Positions 1 to 7,231 of a stretch of DNA of 10,000 nucleotides are shown here, piece after piece. Numbering within the stretch: position 1 is the first letter of the stretch; the number at the start of each line of letters is the position of its first letter. The notes under the pieces were generated by a model, which worked only from the letters and a program-made list of their open reading frames with translations, had not been told where the DNA came from and did not search any database. A program made the translations under genes and the position numbers. The stretch comes from Nitrospira sp. (GTDB lineage: Bacteria > Nitrospirota > Nitrospiria > Nitrospirales > Nitrospiraceae): contig JAIWOH010000193.1 of NCBI GenBank assembly GCA_020216985.1, positions 1 to 10,000 of the forward strand. The letters run 5' to 3'.

Positions 1-1
1 C

Positions 2-649
2 CAGGACGTGACGATGGTCTGGCATAAAGAAAAGTCCGTCTCCGGTCTCGACGCGATCATTTTGCCGGGAGGGTTTTCCTACGGCGATTATCTGCGGACC
101 GGCGCGATTGCGCGCTTCTCGCCGGTGATGGAGGCTGTGAAAGAGTATGCCGAACAAGGAGGGCTGGTTCTCGGCATCTGCAACGGGTTTCAGATTCTGC
201 TCGAGGCCGGACTGCTTCCCGGCGCGATGCTGCGTAATGACTCGCTGCATTTCATCTGCCGGGACGTCTATGTGAAGGTGGAAAACGCGGCTACGCCGTT
301 TACCGGAGCCTGTGAGTCCGGTCAGGTGCTTAAAATTCCCATCGCCCACGCCGACGGACACTATTACGCCGATCCGGTGACCGCGGCGTCGCTCAAAGCC
401 AACGCTCAAATCGTGTTTCGTTATTGCACGCCGGATGGCCGCGTGACCATGGAAGCCAATCCCAACGGGTCGCTCGATAACATCGCCGGCATTTGCAACG
501 CCGCCGGCAACGTGCTCGGCATGATGCCTCATCCGGAACGTTGCGCCGAGTCCGTCTTGGGGAACGACGACGGCCGAATGATCCTCACGTCGGTGGTGGA
601 GGGGCTGAAAAAGAGGCTGGAGAGCGGAAGAGCGGGGCGAAGTCTCTGA
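2..649 (+). CDS. purQ: Phosphoribosylformylglycinamidine synthase subunit PurQ (glutaminase), 5' truncated
   Basis: This is the glutamine amidotransferase subunit of FGAM synthase. It releases ammonia from glutamine and passes it to PurL, which converts FGAR to FGAM in step 4 of cytosolic purine synthesis. The reading frame is open from base 2, so the true start lies left of the window; about 25-30 N-terminal residues seem to be missing compared with usual PurQ proteins of about 227-240 residues. The GTG at base 8 is internal, not a start. Visible motifs: the oxyanion stretch [13 protein letters not shown]; the nucleophile elbow GICNGFQ with the catalytic Cys codon at 179-181; and the MMPHPER motif carrying the catalytic His (codon 530-532) and Glu (536-538). 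The glutaminase triad is therefore complete. A separate PurQ implies a PurS subunit, probably encoded just upstream. Family assignment is secure. Confidence 0.97.
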   Translation, partial: QDVTMVWHKEKSVSGLDAIILPGGFSYGDYLRTGAIARFSPVMEAVKEYAEQGGLVLGICNGFQILLEAGLLPGAMLRNDSLHFICRDVYVKVENAATPFTGACESGQVLKIPIAHADGHYYADPVTAASLKANAQIVFRYCTPDGRVTMEANPNGSLDNIAGICNAAGNVLGMMPHPERCAESVLGNDDGRMILTSVVEGLKKRLESGRAGRSL

Positions 650-695
650 AGTACAAGGGAATTAAGCGTTGATTCCGTAACGTGCGGAGGACGGA

Positions 696-724
696 TTGAA
701 GATCGGCGACGGTCGAGGTAAAGT
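696..724 (+). promoter_or_regulatory. Candidate sigma-70-type promoter upstream of the exported Ig-like gene
   Basis: A TTGAAG box (696-701) and a TAAAGT box (719-724) are separated by 17 bases. Each matches 4 of 6 consensus positions. Initiation would fall near 731, giving a leader of about 67 bases that contains the hairpin and T-run at 741-767. It is a pattern match only; it may serve the gene at 798 or be fortuitous. Confidence 0.27.
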
Positions 725-740
725 GTAGCCGTCGTTTGCT

Positions 741-767
741 TCGGTCGCATGTCACGATCGATTTTTT
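741..767 (+). terminator. Probable Rho-independent terminator after purQ
   Basis: The arms 741-747 (TCGGTCG) and 755-761 (CGATCGA) pair over 7 bp with one G-U, around a 7-base loop, and are followed at once by six T residues (762-767). It lies 92 bases past the purQ stop. The stem is short, so termination may be partial. A weaker 6-bp pairing (707-712 with 729-734) precedes it. If the promoter at 696-724 is real, the same hairpin would sit in the leader of the next gene. Confidence 0.5.
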
Positions 768-786
768 CCCTACATCATTATTTTTT

Positions 787-793
787 AAGGAGG
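787..793 (+). promoter_or_regulatory. Strong Shine-Dalgarno site (AAGGAGG)
   Basis: A near-perfect anti-16S complement preceded by T-rich DNA. It lies 4 bases before ATG 798 and 7 bases before ATG 801. The spacing favours ATG 801, but the two ATG codons are adjacent and either may be used. It is the strongest ribosome site in the window and suggests high expression of the small exported protein. Confidence 0.75.
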
Positions 794-797
794 CTTG

Positions 798-1136
798 ATG
801 ATGAAGCGTATCGGTGTCGCAATGGCGATCATGGGGTTGTTGGCGTTGGGTTCCGGCGTCGATGTCTGGGCGGCGAAGGATGATGGAAGCAAGATCACGA
901 TCAAGAGTCCGGCCCAGGGCTCGAAAGTCGGAAGCGAGGTCGAAGTGGTCTACGAACTTGTCAAGGGCAGCGAAGCGACCCATGCGCACTGTTTCGTGGA
1001 CGGAGAATATCAGAAAGGCTGGAAGGGCACGGTAAAAGGGCTGTCTCGCGGAACCCATGAAATCAAGGTGGTCGCAGCGGACAAGGATCATCAAGCGTTG
1101 GCCGCCGAAGCAGCCGTGACCGTGGAAGTGGAATAA
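798..1136 (+). CDS. Small exported protein with an Ig-like beta-sandwich domain
   Basis: A 112-residue protein (111 if ATG 801 is used). It begins with MKR, a hydrophobic core (about residues 5-20 counted from ATG 801) and a Sec signal peptidase site near VWA-A (about residue 24-25), leaving a mature protein of about 87 residues. The mature part alternates short hydrophobic strands with turns ([38 protein letters not shown]). This fits one Ig/fibronectin-like periplasmic domain with a SPAQGSKV opening typical of such modules. A HAHC cluster followed by FVDG could bind metal, but nothing proves it. It sits between purQ and purL, flanked by hairpins on both sides, so it is probably transcribed separately and unrelated to purine synthesis. 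I do not recognise the exact family. That it is a real gene is well supported by the signal peptide and ribosome site. Confidence 0.85.
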   Translation: MMKRIGVAMAIMGLLALGSGVDVWAAKDDGSKITIKSPAQGSKVGSEVEVVYELVKGSEATHAHCFVDGEYQKGWKGTVKGLSRGTHEIKVVAADKDHQALAAEAAVTVEVE

Positions 1137-1164
1137 ACGGACTGAACAGTACGAGCATGTGGGA

Positions 1165-1200
1165 GAACCGGCAAGGTCGGGAAGCAGACCTTGCCGGTTC
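1165..1200 (+). terminator. Perfect 14-bp hairpin, probable terminator
   Basis: The arms 1165-1178 and 1187-1200 are perfect reverse complements (GAACCGGCAAGGTC and its complement) around an 8-base loop. It starts 28 bases after the stop of the exported protein gene. Only a short T-rich stretch follows (GTGTTTCC), so it could be a terminator with a weak U-tract, an mRNA 3' stabiliser, or a processing site ahead of purL. Confidence 0.6.
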
Positions 1201-1260
1201 GTGTTTCCATCGCATCTTTCGCATCCTTTCCGCTATGGTCCGCTTGTAAATCGGTCTGGT

Positions 1261-3498
1261 ATGCCGCCCATCACCGACGATCTCATCGCTCAGCATAATC
1301 TGACGCGCGATGAATATCAGCGCATCGTCACCATCTTAGGGCGTGAGCCCAACCTGACGGAGTTGGGCATGTTCTCCGTCATGTGGTCCGAACACTGTTC
1401 GTATAAAAGCTCGCGTGTCCATTTGAAAAAGCTGCCCACGTCCGGACCGCGCGTGGTGCAGGGGCCGGGCGAGAACGCCGGCGCCGTGGATATCGGAGAC
1501 GGGTTGTGCGCCGTGTTCAAGATGGAATCGCACAACCACCCCTCTTTCATCGAACCCTATCAAGGGGCCGCCACGGGGGTGGGCGGGATTTTGCGCGATA
1601 TCTTCACCATGGGTGCGCGGCCGATCGCACTGCTCGATTCGCTTCGATTCGGCGAGTTGACCGCTCCTCAAAACCGCCGCCTGATGAAAGGTGTCGTCGC
1701 CGGCATCGCCGGCTATGGCAACTGCATGGGCGTGCCGACGGTAGGGGGCGAGACGGTTTTTAATGAGATCTACTCTCTGAATCCGCTGGTGAACGTGTTG
1801 TGTCTGGGCATCGCCGAGAAGGACAAGATTTTTCGCGGCGCCGCGGCGGGGATCGGAAATCCTGTGATCTATTTCGGCTCCAAAACCGGGCGGGATGGAA
1901 TTCACGGCGCGACGATGGCGTCGGATTCGTTCGATGACGAGTCGGAACGGAAGCGCCCGACCGTCCAGGTCGGCGACCCGTTCCAAGAAAAGCTGCTGCT
2001 CGAAGCCTGCCTGGAACTGATGGCGGCCGATCTGTTGGTCGGCATCCAAGACATGGGGGCGGCCGGCCTGACGAGTTCATCCTGTGAAATGGCGTCTCGC
2101 GCGGGGACCGGCATCGAGCTGGACGTGGCCCTCGTGCCTCGGCGCGAGCCGGGCATGACGCCCTATGAAGTGATGTTGTCGGAATCCCAAGAACGGATGT
2201 TGATGGTGGCGAAGGCCGGCAAGGAGGACGAGTGCATCGCGATTTGCCGGAAATGGGATTTGGACGTCGCGGTGGTCGGACGGGTGACGGGAGACGGCGT
2301 CTTGCGCGTGAAGGATCAGGGAACCATCGTGGCGGAAATTCCGGCCAAGGCGCTGGCCGACGAGGGGCCCCGGTATGACCGTCCGTACTCGCCGCCGGCC
2401 TATCAGGACCTGTTGACGAATCTGAATTACGACGTGATTCCGGACGTCAAGGACGCGAACGCCGCTCTCCTGTCGCTGCTGGAGTCGCCCACGATCGCCA
2501 GCAAGCGGTGGATCTATGAGCAGTACGATCACATGGTTCGGACGAACACGGTGGTCCGTCCCGGATCGGACGCGGCGGTCGTGCGGATTAAGGGCACGCG
2601 CAAAGCCATGGCCATGACGATCGACTGCAACGGCCGCTATTGCCTGCTGAATCCGTACGAGGGGGCGCGGCTTGCGGTGGCCGAAGCGGCGCGCAATCTC
2701 GTCTGCTCCGGGGCCGAGCCGATCGGACTGACCGACTGTTTGAATTTCGGGAATCCCGAGAGGCCGGACATCATGTGGCAGTTCGTGATGGCCGTGGAAG
2801 GTCTGGCGGACGCCTGCGAATTTCTGAAGATTCCCATCGTGAGCGGCAACGTCAGTTTTTACAACGAAACGAACGGGCTGTCGATTTATCCCACGCCGAT
2901 GGTGGGCATGGTGGGATTGATCGACCGGGCCGATCGGGCGATGACCCAGTGGTTCAAAGAAGAGGGCGACGACGTTATCCTGCTGGGAGCGACGAGGGAA
3001 GATCTCGGCGGGTCCGAGTATTTGAAGATCATGCACAGTCGGGAGCAGGGGTCGCCGCCGTTTCTGAACATGGAGGCGGAAAAGGCCCTGCACGACTGCG
3101 TGTTGGCGTTGATTTGCGGCGGGTTGGTGCAATCGGCGCACGATTGTTCGGACGGAGGGTTGGCTGTGGCGTTGGCGGAAAGTTGTCTGTCCGCGCCTGG
3201 CCGCCGGCTCGGCGCGGCGGTACAATTAACAAGGGGCCGATTGCGAAAAGACGCGGTGCTGTTCGGGGAAAGCCAGTCGAGAGTCGTGCTCTCGGCGAAG
3301 CCGGCCCATCGGGAGGCCGTTCTCGAACAGGCTAAATCGCTTGCCGTTCCCGCAGCGGTGATCGGAACCGTGGGTGGCGATCGGCTGGTCGTTTCGCTGG
3401 GCGATGAACGTTCAACGACGAACGTCATCGACGTGCCCTTGTCCACGTTGCACGACCGGTGGGCCCGTTCTCTTGAACGGGCTCTGAACGAGACGTGA
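1261..3498 (+). CDS. purL: Phosphoribosylformylglycinamidine synthase subunit PurL (small type)
   Basis: The synthase subunit of FGAM synthase: ATP-dependent amidation of FGAR using ammonia from PurQ. The protein has 745 residues, the usual length of the small PurL of Bacillus type (about 740) that works with separate PurQ and PurS. Motifs: MWSEHCSYK (41-49) with the conserved His45; ESHNHPS (89-95) for nucleotide and metal binding; a glycine-rich stretch ending GVPTVGGE (157-164); IQDMGAAGL (262-270); and, in the second AIRS-like half, [12 protein letters not shown] (489-500) and GNVSFYNE. The frame is open upstream to a GTG at 1159, but that extension reads through the 14-bp hairpin and is unlike PurL; ATG 1261 matches the family N-terminus. 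No good ribosome site is visible before it, so initiation may be weak. purF follows after 31 bases, presumably in the same transcript. Confidence 0.97.
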   Translation: MPPITDDLIAQHNLTRDEYQRIVTILGREPNLTELGMFSVMWSEHCSYKSSRVHLKKLPTSGPRVVQGPGENAGAVDIGDGLCAVFKMESHNHPSFIEPYQGAATGVGGILRDIFTMGARPIALLDSLRFGELTAPQNRRLMKGVVAGIAGYGNCMGVPTVGGETVFNEIYSLNPLVNVLCLGIAEKDKIFRGAAAGIGNPVIYFGSKTGRDGIHGATMASDSFDDESERKRPTVQVGDPFQEKLLLEACLELMAADLLVGIQDMGAAGLTSSSCEMASRAGTGIELDVALVPRREPGMTPYEVMLSESQERMLMVAKAGKEDECIAICRKWDLDVAVVGRVTGDGVLRVKDQGTIVAEIPAKALADEGPRYDRPYSPPAYQDLLTNLNYDVIPDVKDANAALLSLLESPTIASKRWIYEQYDHMVRTNTVVRPGSDAAVVRIKGTRKAMAMTIDCNGRYCLLNPYEGARLAVAEAARNLVCSGAEPIGLTDCLNFGNPERPDIMWQFVMAVEGLADACEFLKIPIVSGNVSFYNETNGLSIYPTPMVGMVGLIDRADRAMTQWFKEEGDDVILLGATREDLGGSEYLKIMHSREQGSPPFLNMEAEKALHDCVLALICGGLVQSAHDCSDGGLAVALAESCLSAPGRRLGAAVQLTRGRLRKDAVLFGESQSRVVLSAKPAHREAVLEQAKSLAVPAAVIGTVGGDRLVVSLGDERSTTNVIDVPLSTLHDRWARSLERALNET

Positions 3499-3529
3499 GG
3501 AAGAAGTTTCAAGCGCGGAAGGGCGAAAC

Positions 3530-5005
3530 ATGGAGATTGGTCGCGCGAAGAAGGAACTTCCGGTCGTTTCCCTCGGCTCCTCCCAACATCGAAGCGAAGA
3601 CTCCGACCGGTTTCATGACGAGTGCGCGGTGTTCGGGGTCTTCGGCCATGAAGAGGCGGCCAATCTCACCTATCTCGGGCTCTACGCGCTTCAGCATCGG
3701 GGGCAAGAGGCGTCCGGGATCGTCTCCGGCGACGGCGAGCAGTTTTTCGTCAAAAAGGGGTTGGGGCTCGTCGCCGATCTCTACGACAAATCGGTTCTGG
3801 AAAAGCTGCCCGGCCATATGGCGATCGGCCACAATCGATATTCCACGGCGGGCGGCAACGACCTCAAGAACGTCCAGCCGCTGATCGTGAACTTTGCACT
3901 CGGCAATCTGGCCTTGGCGCACAATGGCAACTTGATCAACGCCCAGGTGCTGCGGAACGAGCTGGAAGCCTACGGAGCCATTTTTCAATCCACGTCGGAC
4001 AGCGAGGTGATCATTCACTTGATCGCCCATTCCAAGGCCGATTCGTTGCTGGCCCGCGTCATCGACGCGCTCAGCCGGGTCCGCGGCGCGTTTTCGGTCG
4101 TGCTGTTGACCGACCGAGGATTGATCGCCGCGCGCGATCCGTACGGGTTGCGTCCCCTGTGCCTGGGGCGGCTCCGCAGCAGTTGGGTGGTGGCGTCGGA
4201 AACCTGCGCGTTCGATCTGCTGGACGCCGAGTACGTGCGAGAGATCGAGCCGGGCGAGCTGATCATGATCGGCGATCACGGCGTAGACAGCTATCGCCCG
4301 TTTCCCACGGTGGATCCGGCCATGTGCGTGTTCGAGTACGTGTATTTCGCCAGGCCGGACAGCAGGATTTTCGGCGGTGATGCGGTGTATGCCGTTCGCA
4401 AGGCGATGGGCCGACAACTGGCGCAGGAGTCGTGGGTGCCGGCCGATATCGTGATTCCGGTGCCGGATTCCGGGGTACCGGCCGCTCTGGGCTATGCCGA
4501 GGGAGGAGGGCTCCGTTTCGAGACGGGATTGATTCGAAATCATTACGTCGGGCGAACCTTTATCGAGCCGGAGCAGTCGATCAGACATTTCGGGGTGAAA
4601 ATCAAATTGAACGCGGTGTCCGAGGTATTGCGAGGCAAGCGCGTGGTCGTGGTGGACGATTCGTTGGTGCGCGGCACGACCAGCCGAAAAATCGTCAAGA
4701 TGATCCGCCAGGCCGGTGCAAAGGAAGTGCACATGCGGATCAGTTCGCCTCCCATCGTCTCACCCTGCTTCTATGGGATCGATACGCCGACCAAGAAAGA
4801 ATTGGTGGCGTCCGATCATTCGAGGGAGGAGATTCGCAAATACATTACGGCCGACAGTTTGGCCTATCTGAGCATCGAGGGCATGCTCAAAGCTGCGCCG
4901 GGCAGTCCCCGTCAGTATTGCACGGCTTGTTTTACGGAACGGTATCCCATTCCGTTCACCCGCGCGGAGGAGATACAACTCGGTCTGTTCGAGGGAGCGC
5001 GTTGA
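3530..5005 (+). CDS. purF: Amidophosphoribosyltransferase PurF, Fe-S and propeptide type
   Basis: The committing enzyme of purine synthesis: it makes 5-phosphoribosylamine from PRPP and glutamine. It has 491 residues. The N-terminal Ntn-hydrolase glutaminase domain begins at Cys32 ([10 protein letters not shown]), followed by [17 protein letters not shown] and [10 protein letters not shown]. The C-terminal phosphoribosyltransferase domain has the PRPP loop [14 protein letters not shown] (about 372-385). Four cysteines at the positions of the Bacillus 4Fe-4S cluster ligands are present: Cys266 ([13 protein letters not shown]), Cys413 (SPCFYGID), and Cys464 and Cys467 (CTAC). The nucleophile Cys32 is preceded by 31 residues with no alternative ATG, GTG or TTG in frame, so an autocatalytically removed propeptide longer than the 11 residues of Bacillus is expected. 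A GGAAGGG site lies 6 bases before ATG 3530. Feedback inhibition by purine nucleotides is known for the family. Confidence 0.98.
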   Translation: MEIGRAKKELPVVSLGSSQHRSEDSDRFHDECAVFGVFGHEEAANLTYLGLYALQHRGQEASGIVSGDGEQFFVKKGLGLVADLYDKSVLEKLPGHMAIGHNRYSTAGGNDLKNVQPLIVNFALGNLALAHNGNLINAQVLRNELEAYGAIFQSTSDSEVIIHLIAHSKADSLLARVIDALSRVRGAFSVVLLTDRGLIAARDPYGLRPLCLGRLRSSWVVASETCAFDLLDAEYVREIEPGELIMIGDHGVDSYRPFPTVDPAMCVFEYVYFARPDSRIFGGDAVYAVRKAMGRQLAQESWVPADIVIPVPDSGVPAALGYAEGGGLRFETGLIRNHYVGRTFIEPEQSIRHFGVKIKLNAVSEVLRGKRVVVVDDSLVRGTTSRKIVKMIRQAGAKEVHMRISSPPIVSPCFYGIDTPTKKELVASDHSREEIRKYITADSLAYLSIEGMLKAAPGSPRQYCTACFTERYPIPFTRAEEIQLGLFEGAR

Positions 5006-5034
5006 CTTCAAGAAAGACCGGCGGTGCCGGACGG

Positions 5035-5355
5035 ATGAAACCACGATCGAACTCGCGTGTGCCGGTCGACTATGAAGCGTCGTTCACGAGCGATGTCGCG
5101 AACGGAACCGGCTTGTTGAGAAACCTGACCATCGGCGGCAGCGAGATCGAAAGCGACGTGCAATTGGCCGTCGGCACACCGCTCTCTCTTCGAATCAAGA
5201 CGTCCGGCGCCCGCCCCTCGATCGTGATTTCGCTCGGCATCGTTCGATGGAAACAGGACAATCGATATGGAGTGGAATTCATCCGATTCGAGGGAACCGC
5301 CAAGCAGCAGCTTGAAGACATGCTGAATCAGCACGACGGTCCTCCGTCCGATTGA
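5035..5355 (+). CDS. Single-domain PilZ protein, predicted c-di-GMP receptor
   Basis: A 106-residue cytosolic protein that is essentially one PilZ domain. The c-di-GMP binding signature is visible: RSNSR at residues 4-8 (RxxxR) and NLTIGG at 30-35 (the D/N-x-S/T-x-x-G element, with Thr for Ser). The later strand pattern IVRWKQDNRYGVEFIRF is typical of the end of the barrel. No output domain is attached, so it probably acts by contacting a partner. ATG 5035 puts the RxxxR motif right at the N-terminus as usual but has a poor ribosome site. An in-frame TTG at 5002 overlaps the purF stop (TTGA) and has GGAG 4 bases upstream, adding 11 residues; this coupled start is a real alternative. Either way the gene is packed against purF and is likely cotranscribed with it. 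Confidence 0.88.
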   Translation: MKPRSNSRVPVDYEASFTSDVANGTGLLRNLTIGGSEIESDVQLAVGTPLSLRIKTSGARPSIVISLGIVRWKQDNRYGVEFIRFEGTAKQQLEDMLNQHDGPPSD

Positions 5356-5371
5356 TGTTCTCTCTCCTCGG

Positions 5372-5401
5372 TTGCCCGTTCAAAAAATGCCGTGCTAGGA
5401 T
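5372..5401 (+). promoter_or_regulatory. Candidate extended -10 promoter for the 5524-8729 gene set
   Basis: TTGCCC (5372-5377) and TAGGAT (5396-5401) are 18 bases apart, and the -10 box is preceded by TGC (5393-5395), the extended -10 element. Initiation would be near 5408, with a leader of about 115 bases before ATG 5524. It lies just after the PilZ stop, where a new transcription unit would be expected. Pattern match only. Confidence 0.4.
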
Positions 5402-5414
5402 TCGGCGTCATGCG

Positions 5415-5436
5415 CCGTCGCGCGTGACGACGGTTT
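5415..5436 (+). terminator. Short hairpin, weak terminator or leader structure
   Basis: CCGTCG (5415-5420) pairs perfectly with CGACGG (5428-5433) around a 7-base loop and is followed by TTTC. It could end the purL-purF-PilZ transcript 60 bases past the PilZ stop or fold in the leader of the next gene. The T-run is too short for a confident call. Confidence 0.3.
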
Positions 5437-5523
5437 CTGAGAGGCGGGGTGCGATGCCGTCCGCCGCGTGGTCGATTTCCGAGACATCCGCCTTCATATC
5501 GCCGAGAGGGAGACTGCGACACG

Positions 5524-5763
5524 ATGGATGAGATGGAAGAAGGAAAACGGAAATTTCTGGAGGTCGTGAAAGAAATAGACGAAACGGTCCACGTTGTGAT
5601 TCCGGTTGCGCCGTCGAACAGCCAATTTTTGATCTCGTTGACCAAAGGGCCGAACCGTAAGTTCATGACGCTGTCGGAAGACGACGTGATGGATTTGCCG
5701 TCCGACGCCGGAATTCTCGCTAAGGTGACAAAAATGGTGAAGGAGACGGTCGCCGCCCTCTGA
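5524..5763 (+). CDS. Small protein of unknown function (79 residues)
   Basis: I do not recognise this family. The protein starts with an acidic/basic amphipathic stretch (MDEMEEGKRKFLEVVKEID), then a strand-like HVVIPVAP, then FLISLTKGPNRKFMTL, an acidic patch (SEDDVMDLPSD), and a C-terminal helix (GILAKVTKMVKETV). There is no signal peptide and no membrane segment, so it is a cytosolic alpha/beta miniprotein. The frame is open upstream to GTG 5449, but that extension is arginine/proline-rich and looks like non-coding shadow. ATG 5524 is preceded by AGGGAG at 5507-5512, with rather long spacing (11 bases). It precedes the metallo-beta-lactamase-like gene by 44 bases and may share its transcript. 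Coding status is supported by composition and position; function is unknown. Confidence 0.7.
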   Translation: MDEMEEGKRKFLEVVKEIDETVHVVIPVAPSNSQFLISLTKGPNRKFMTLSEDDVMDLPSDAGILAKVTKMVKETVAAL

Positions 5764-5807
5764 CAGGGAAACAGGGCGTCTCCGAACGAAAGCAGGACGG
5801 CCTCGCA

Positions 5808-6410
5808 ATGAAGCGGCTTCTCCCCGACGTCTGGCAATGGTCGTGGTTTTCCGAGGAGAAACAACTTGATTTCAACGGGTTGTTTCTCGTGATCGGAGAA
5901 CACAGGATCCTGGTGGACCCGCCGCCCGTGACGGAGGAGGCCAGGGCGGTGATTCGCCAAGCAGGAGCCGTTGATTGCCTGATCCTCACCAATCGGGATC
6001 ACGTTCGGGAAGCGGCAGCCTGTCGGTCGGAGTTCGGCGGTCGCCTGTTTGCCCCGGCTCTTGACGCGGCCGCCCTGGATCTTAAGCCCGATGTCACGTA
6101 CCGGGATGGCGAGGTCCTGCCGGGCGGGGTCCTGGTCGTCGGGCTCAAGGATCAAAAATCACCGGGAGAATCGGCGTTGTTTCTCCGGCGAGAAGGAGGC
6201 GTATTGATCGTGGGAGACGCCTTGATCGGCAAGCCGGCGGGGGGCGTCGGCATGCTCCCCGCCGACAAATATGCGGATGCGGCGAAAGCCAAAGAAGGAC
6301 TCCGCCGTCTGCTTCAATACGAGTTTGACAGCCTGCTGGTCGGGGACGGCGCCTCGATTCTGAGGGGGGCCAAGCCGGTCGTCCGGCGTTTTCTGGAAGG
6401 AACGCCGTGA
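5808..6410 (+). CDS. Metallo-beta-lactamase-fold protein lacking zinc ligands
   Basis: A 200-residue cytosolic protein with the layout of a small MBL-fold hydrolase: N-terminal strands (FNGLFLVIGEHRILVDPPP, 22-40), a helix, the metal-loop strand LILTNRDHVREAA (58-70), further strands to ESALFLRREGGVLIVGDAL (121-139), and a last segment LLVGDGASIL (176-185). The usual HxHxDH motif is replaced by a sequence containing only N62, D64 and H65. The later PGH region reads QKSPGES, and the last His of the GHG type motif is Asp180. Only the strand-end Asp137 clearly remains. Zinc-dependent hydrolysis by the standard mechanism is therefore unlikely; a binding or regulatory role, or a different metal site, is inferred. 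AGGACGG lies 7 bases before the ATG. Its stop overlaps the next start (TGATG). Fold assignment is fairly sure, function is not. Confidence 0.82.
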   Translation: MKRLLPDVWQWSWFSEEKQLDFNGLFLVIGEHRILVDPPPVTEEARAVIRQAGAVDCLILTNRDHVREAAACRSEFGGRLFAPALDAAALDLKPDVTYRDGEVLPGGVLVVGLKDQKSPGESALFLRREGGVLIVGDALIGKPAGGVGMLPADKYADAAKAKEGLRRLLQYEFDSLLVGDGASILRGAKPVVRRFLEGTP

Positions 6411-7231
6411 TGGGTTGGAACGGATCGTCCGAAGAACTGAACCGCCGGGGCAACGAGCTGTTTTCCCGCGGGTTCTATACGGACGCGTATGCCTGCTATG
6501 TCAAGGCCTTGGAGTGCGACCGGCTGAGCAGCGATCGGCGGGCGCTGGTCATGACGTTGGGCAATCTCGGCAACATCTGCGCGGTCAGCGGACGACGGGA
6601 AGCGGCACAGGCGTATTACCAGGAAGTGTTGGAGCTGCAGAAGACGTTCGGCGACGAGCGAGGGGTGGGGACGACGCTGGCGAATTTGGGAAATTTGAGG
6701 GCCGACGCCGGAGAATGGGACGGGGCCCGCGCGTATTATTTGGAGGCGCTGGATCTGTTGAAAAGGACGGGGGACGAGGCGGCTCAGGCGGTGTTGTATT
6801 CCGATCTCGGCTTGGTGGCGCGTGAGACCGGACGATTCGACGAGGCCGTACAGTGGTATGAGCGGTCGTTGGCGCTCATGCGGCGATTGAGCGATTGGGG
6901 TGGGATGGCGGACGCATGGCGCATGCTCGCGCGCACGTTCTTGGCTCAAAAACGGTATGACGATGCGATCGCCTGCTGCCACACCAGTCAATCGATCGCC
7001 GAACGGTCTCGTGACGAGCTCCGCGCCGGCGGGGCCCGCTACGTACTGGCCCAATGTTACGAAGAAACCGGCCGGTTGCGGGACGCCGCCTTGCTGCTCG
7101 AACAGGTCGTTGAGATGGACCGAAAATACGGGTTGCCGAAACTCGAGGACAACCTGCGTCGCTTGACGCTCTTGCGGGCTCGTCTTGCCGAGGAAGATCG
7201 TCGGGGGCTTCATCGGGGGGCGCCGGCATGA
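6410..7231 (+). CDS. Protein of six tetratricopeptide repeats with 40-residue period
   Basis: A 273-residue soluble protein with no signal peptide, made almost wholly of TPR helix pairs. The inter-helix turn recurs at residues 21 (GFYTDAYACY), 61 (GRREAAQAYY), 101 (GEWDGARAYY), 141 (GRFDEAVQWY), 181 (KRYDDAIACC) and 221 (GRLRDAALLL), exactly 40 residues apart. This longer period is like the 40-residue TPR family rather than the classic 34. The first-helix signatures LGNLGNI, LANLGNL, YSDLGLV and RMLARTF are also aligned. It is most likely a peptide- or protein-binding scaffold. GGAAGG (6395-6400) serves ATG 6410 at 9 bases, or GTG 6407 at 6 bases (one residue longer). The start overlaps the MBL-like stop by one base, and its stop overlaps the next ATG by four, so translation is probably coupled both ways. 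Confidence 0.93.
   Translation: MGWNGSSEELNRRGNELFSRGFYTDAYACYVKALECDRLSSDRRALVMTLGNLGNICAVSGRREAAQAYYQEVLELQKTFGDERGVGTTLANLGNLRADAGEWDGARAYYLEALDLLKRTGDEAAQAVLYSDLGLVARETGRFDEAVQWYERSLALMRRLSDWGGMADAWRMLARTFLAQKRYDDAIACCHTSQSIAERSRDELRAGGARYVLAQCYEETGRLRDAALLLEQVVEMDRKYGLPKLEDNLRRLTLLRARLAEEDRRGLHRGAPA

Noticed and set aside
1235..1249. Four-codon upstream frame (ATG to TAA) just before purL
   Set aside because: Too short, no ribosome site, and such a frame is expected by chance; there is no regulatory codon pattern.
1159..1260. N-terminal extension of PurL from GTG 1159
   Set aside because: It would translate through the 14-bp hairpin and adds 34 residues not found in PurL; the family N-terminus begins near ATG 1261.
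2077..3225. A 382-codon open frame on the minus strand opposite purL
   Set aside because: Same cause: antisense to a fully conserved enzyme gene, no start signals and no protein-like hydrophobic pattern.
3509..4732. A 407-codon open frame on the minus strand opposite purF
   Set aside because: It is antisense to conserved purF codons; GC-rich codon use leaves few stops on the other strand. No recognisable domain, and its composition (His/Arg/Gln-rich) is that of a shadow.
5328..6155. A 275-codon minus-strand frame over the PilZ-MBL interval
   Set aside because: It spans the antisense of three plus-strand genes and a probable promoter; the composition is that of a shadow frame.
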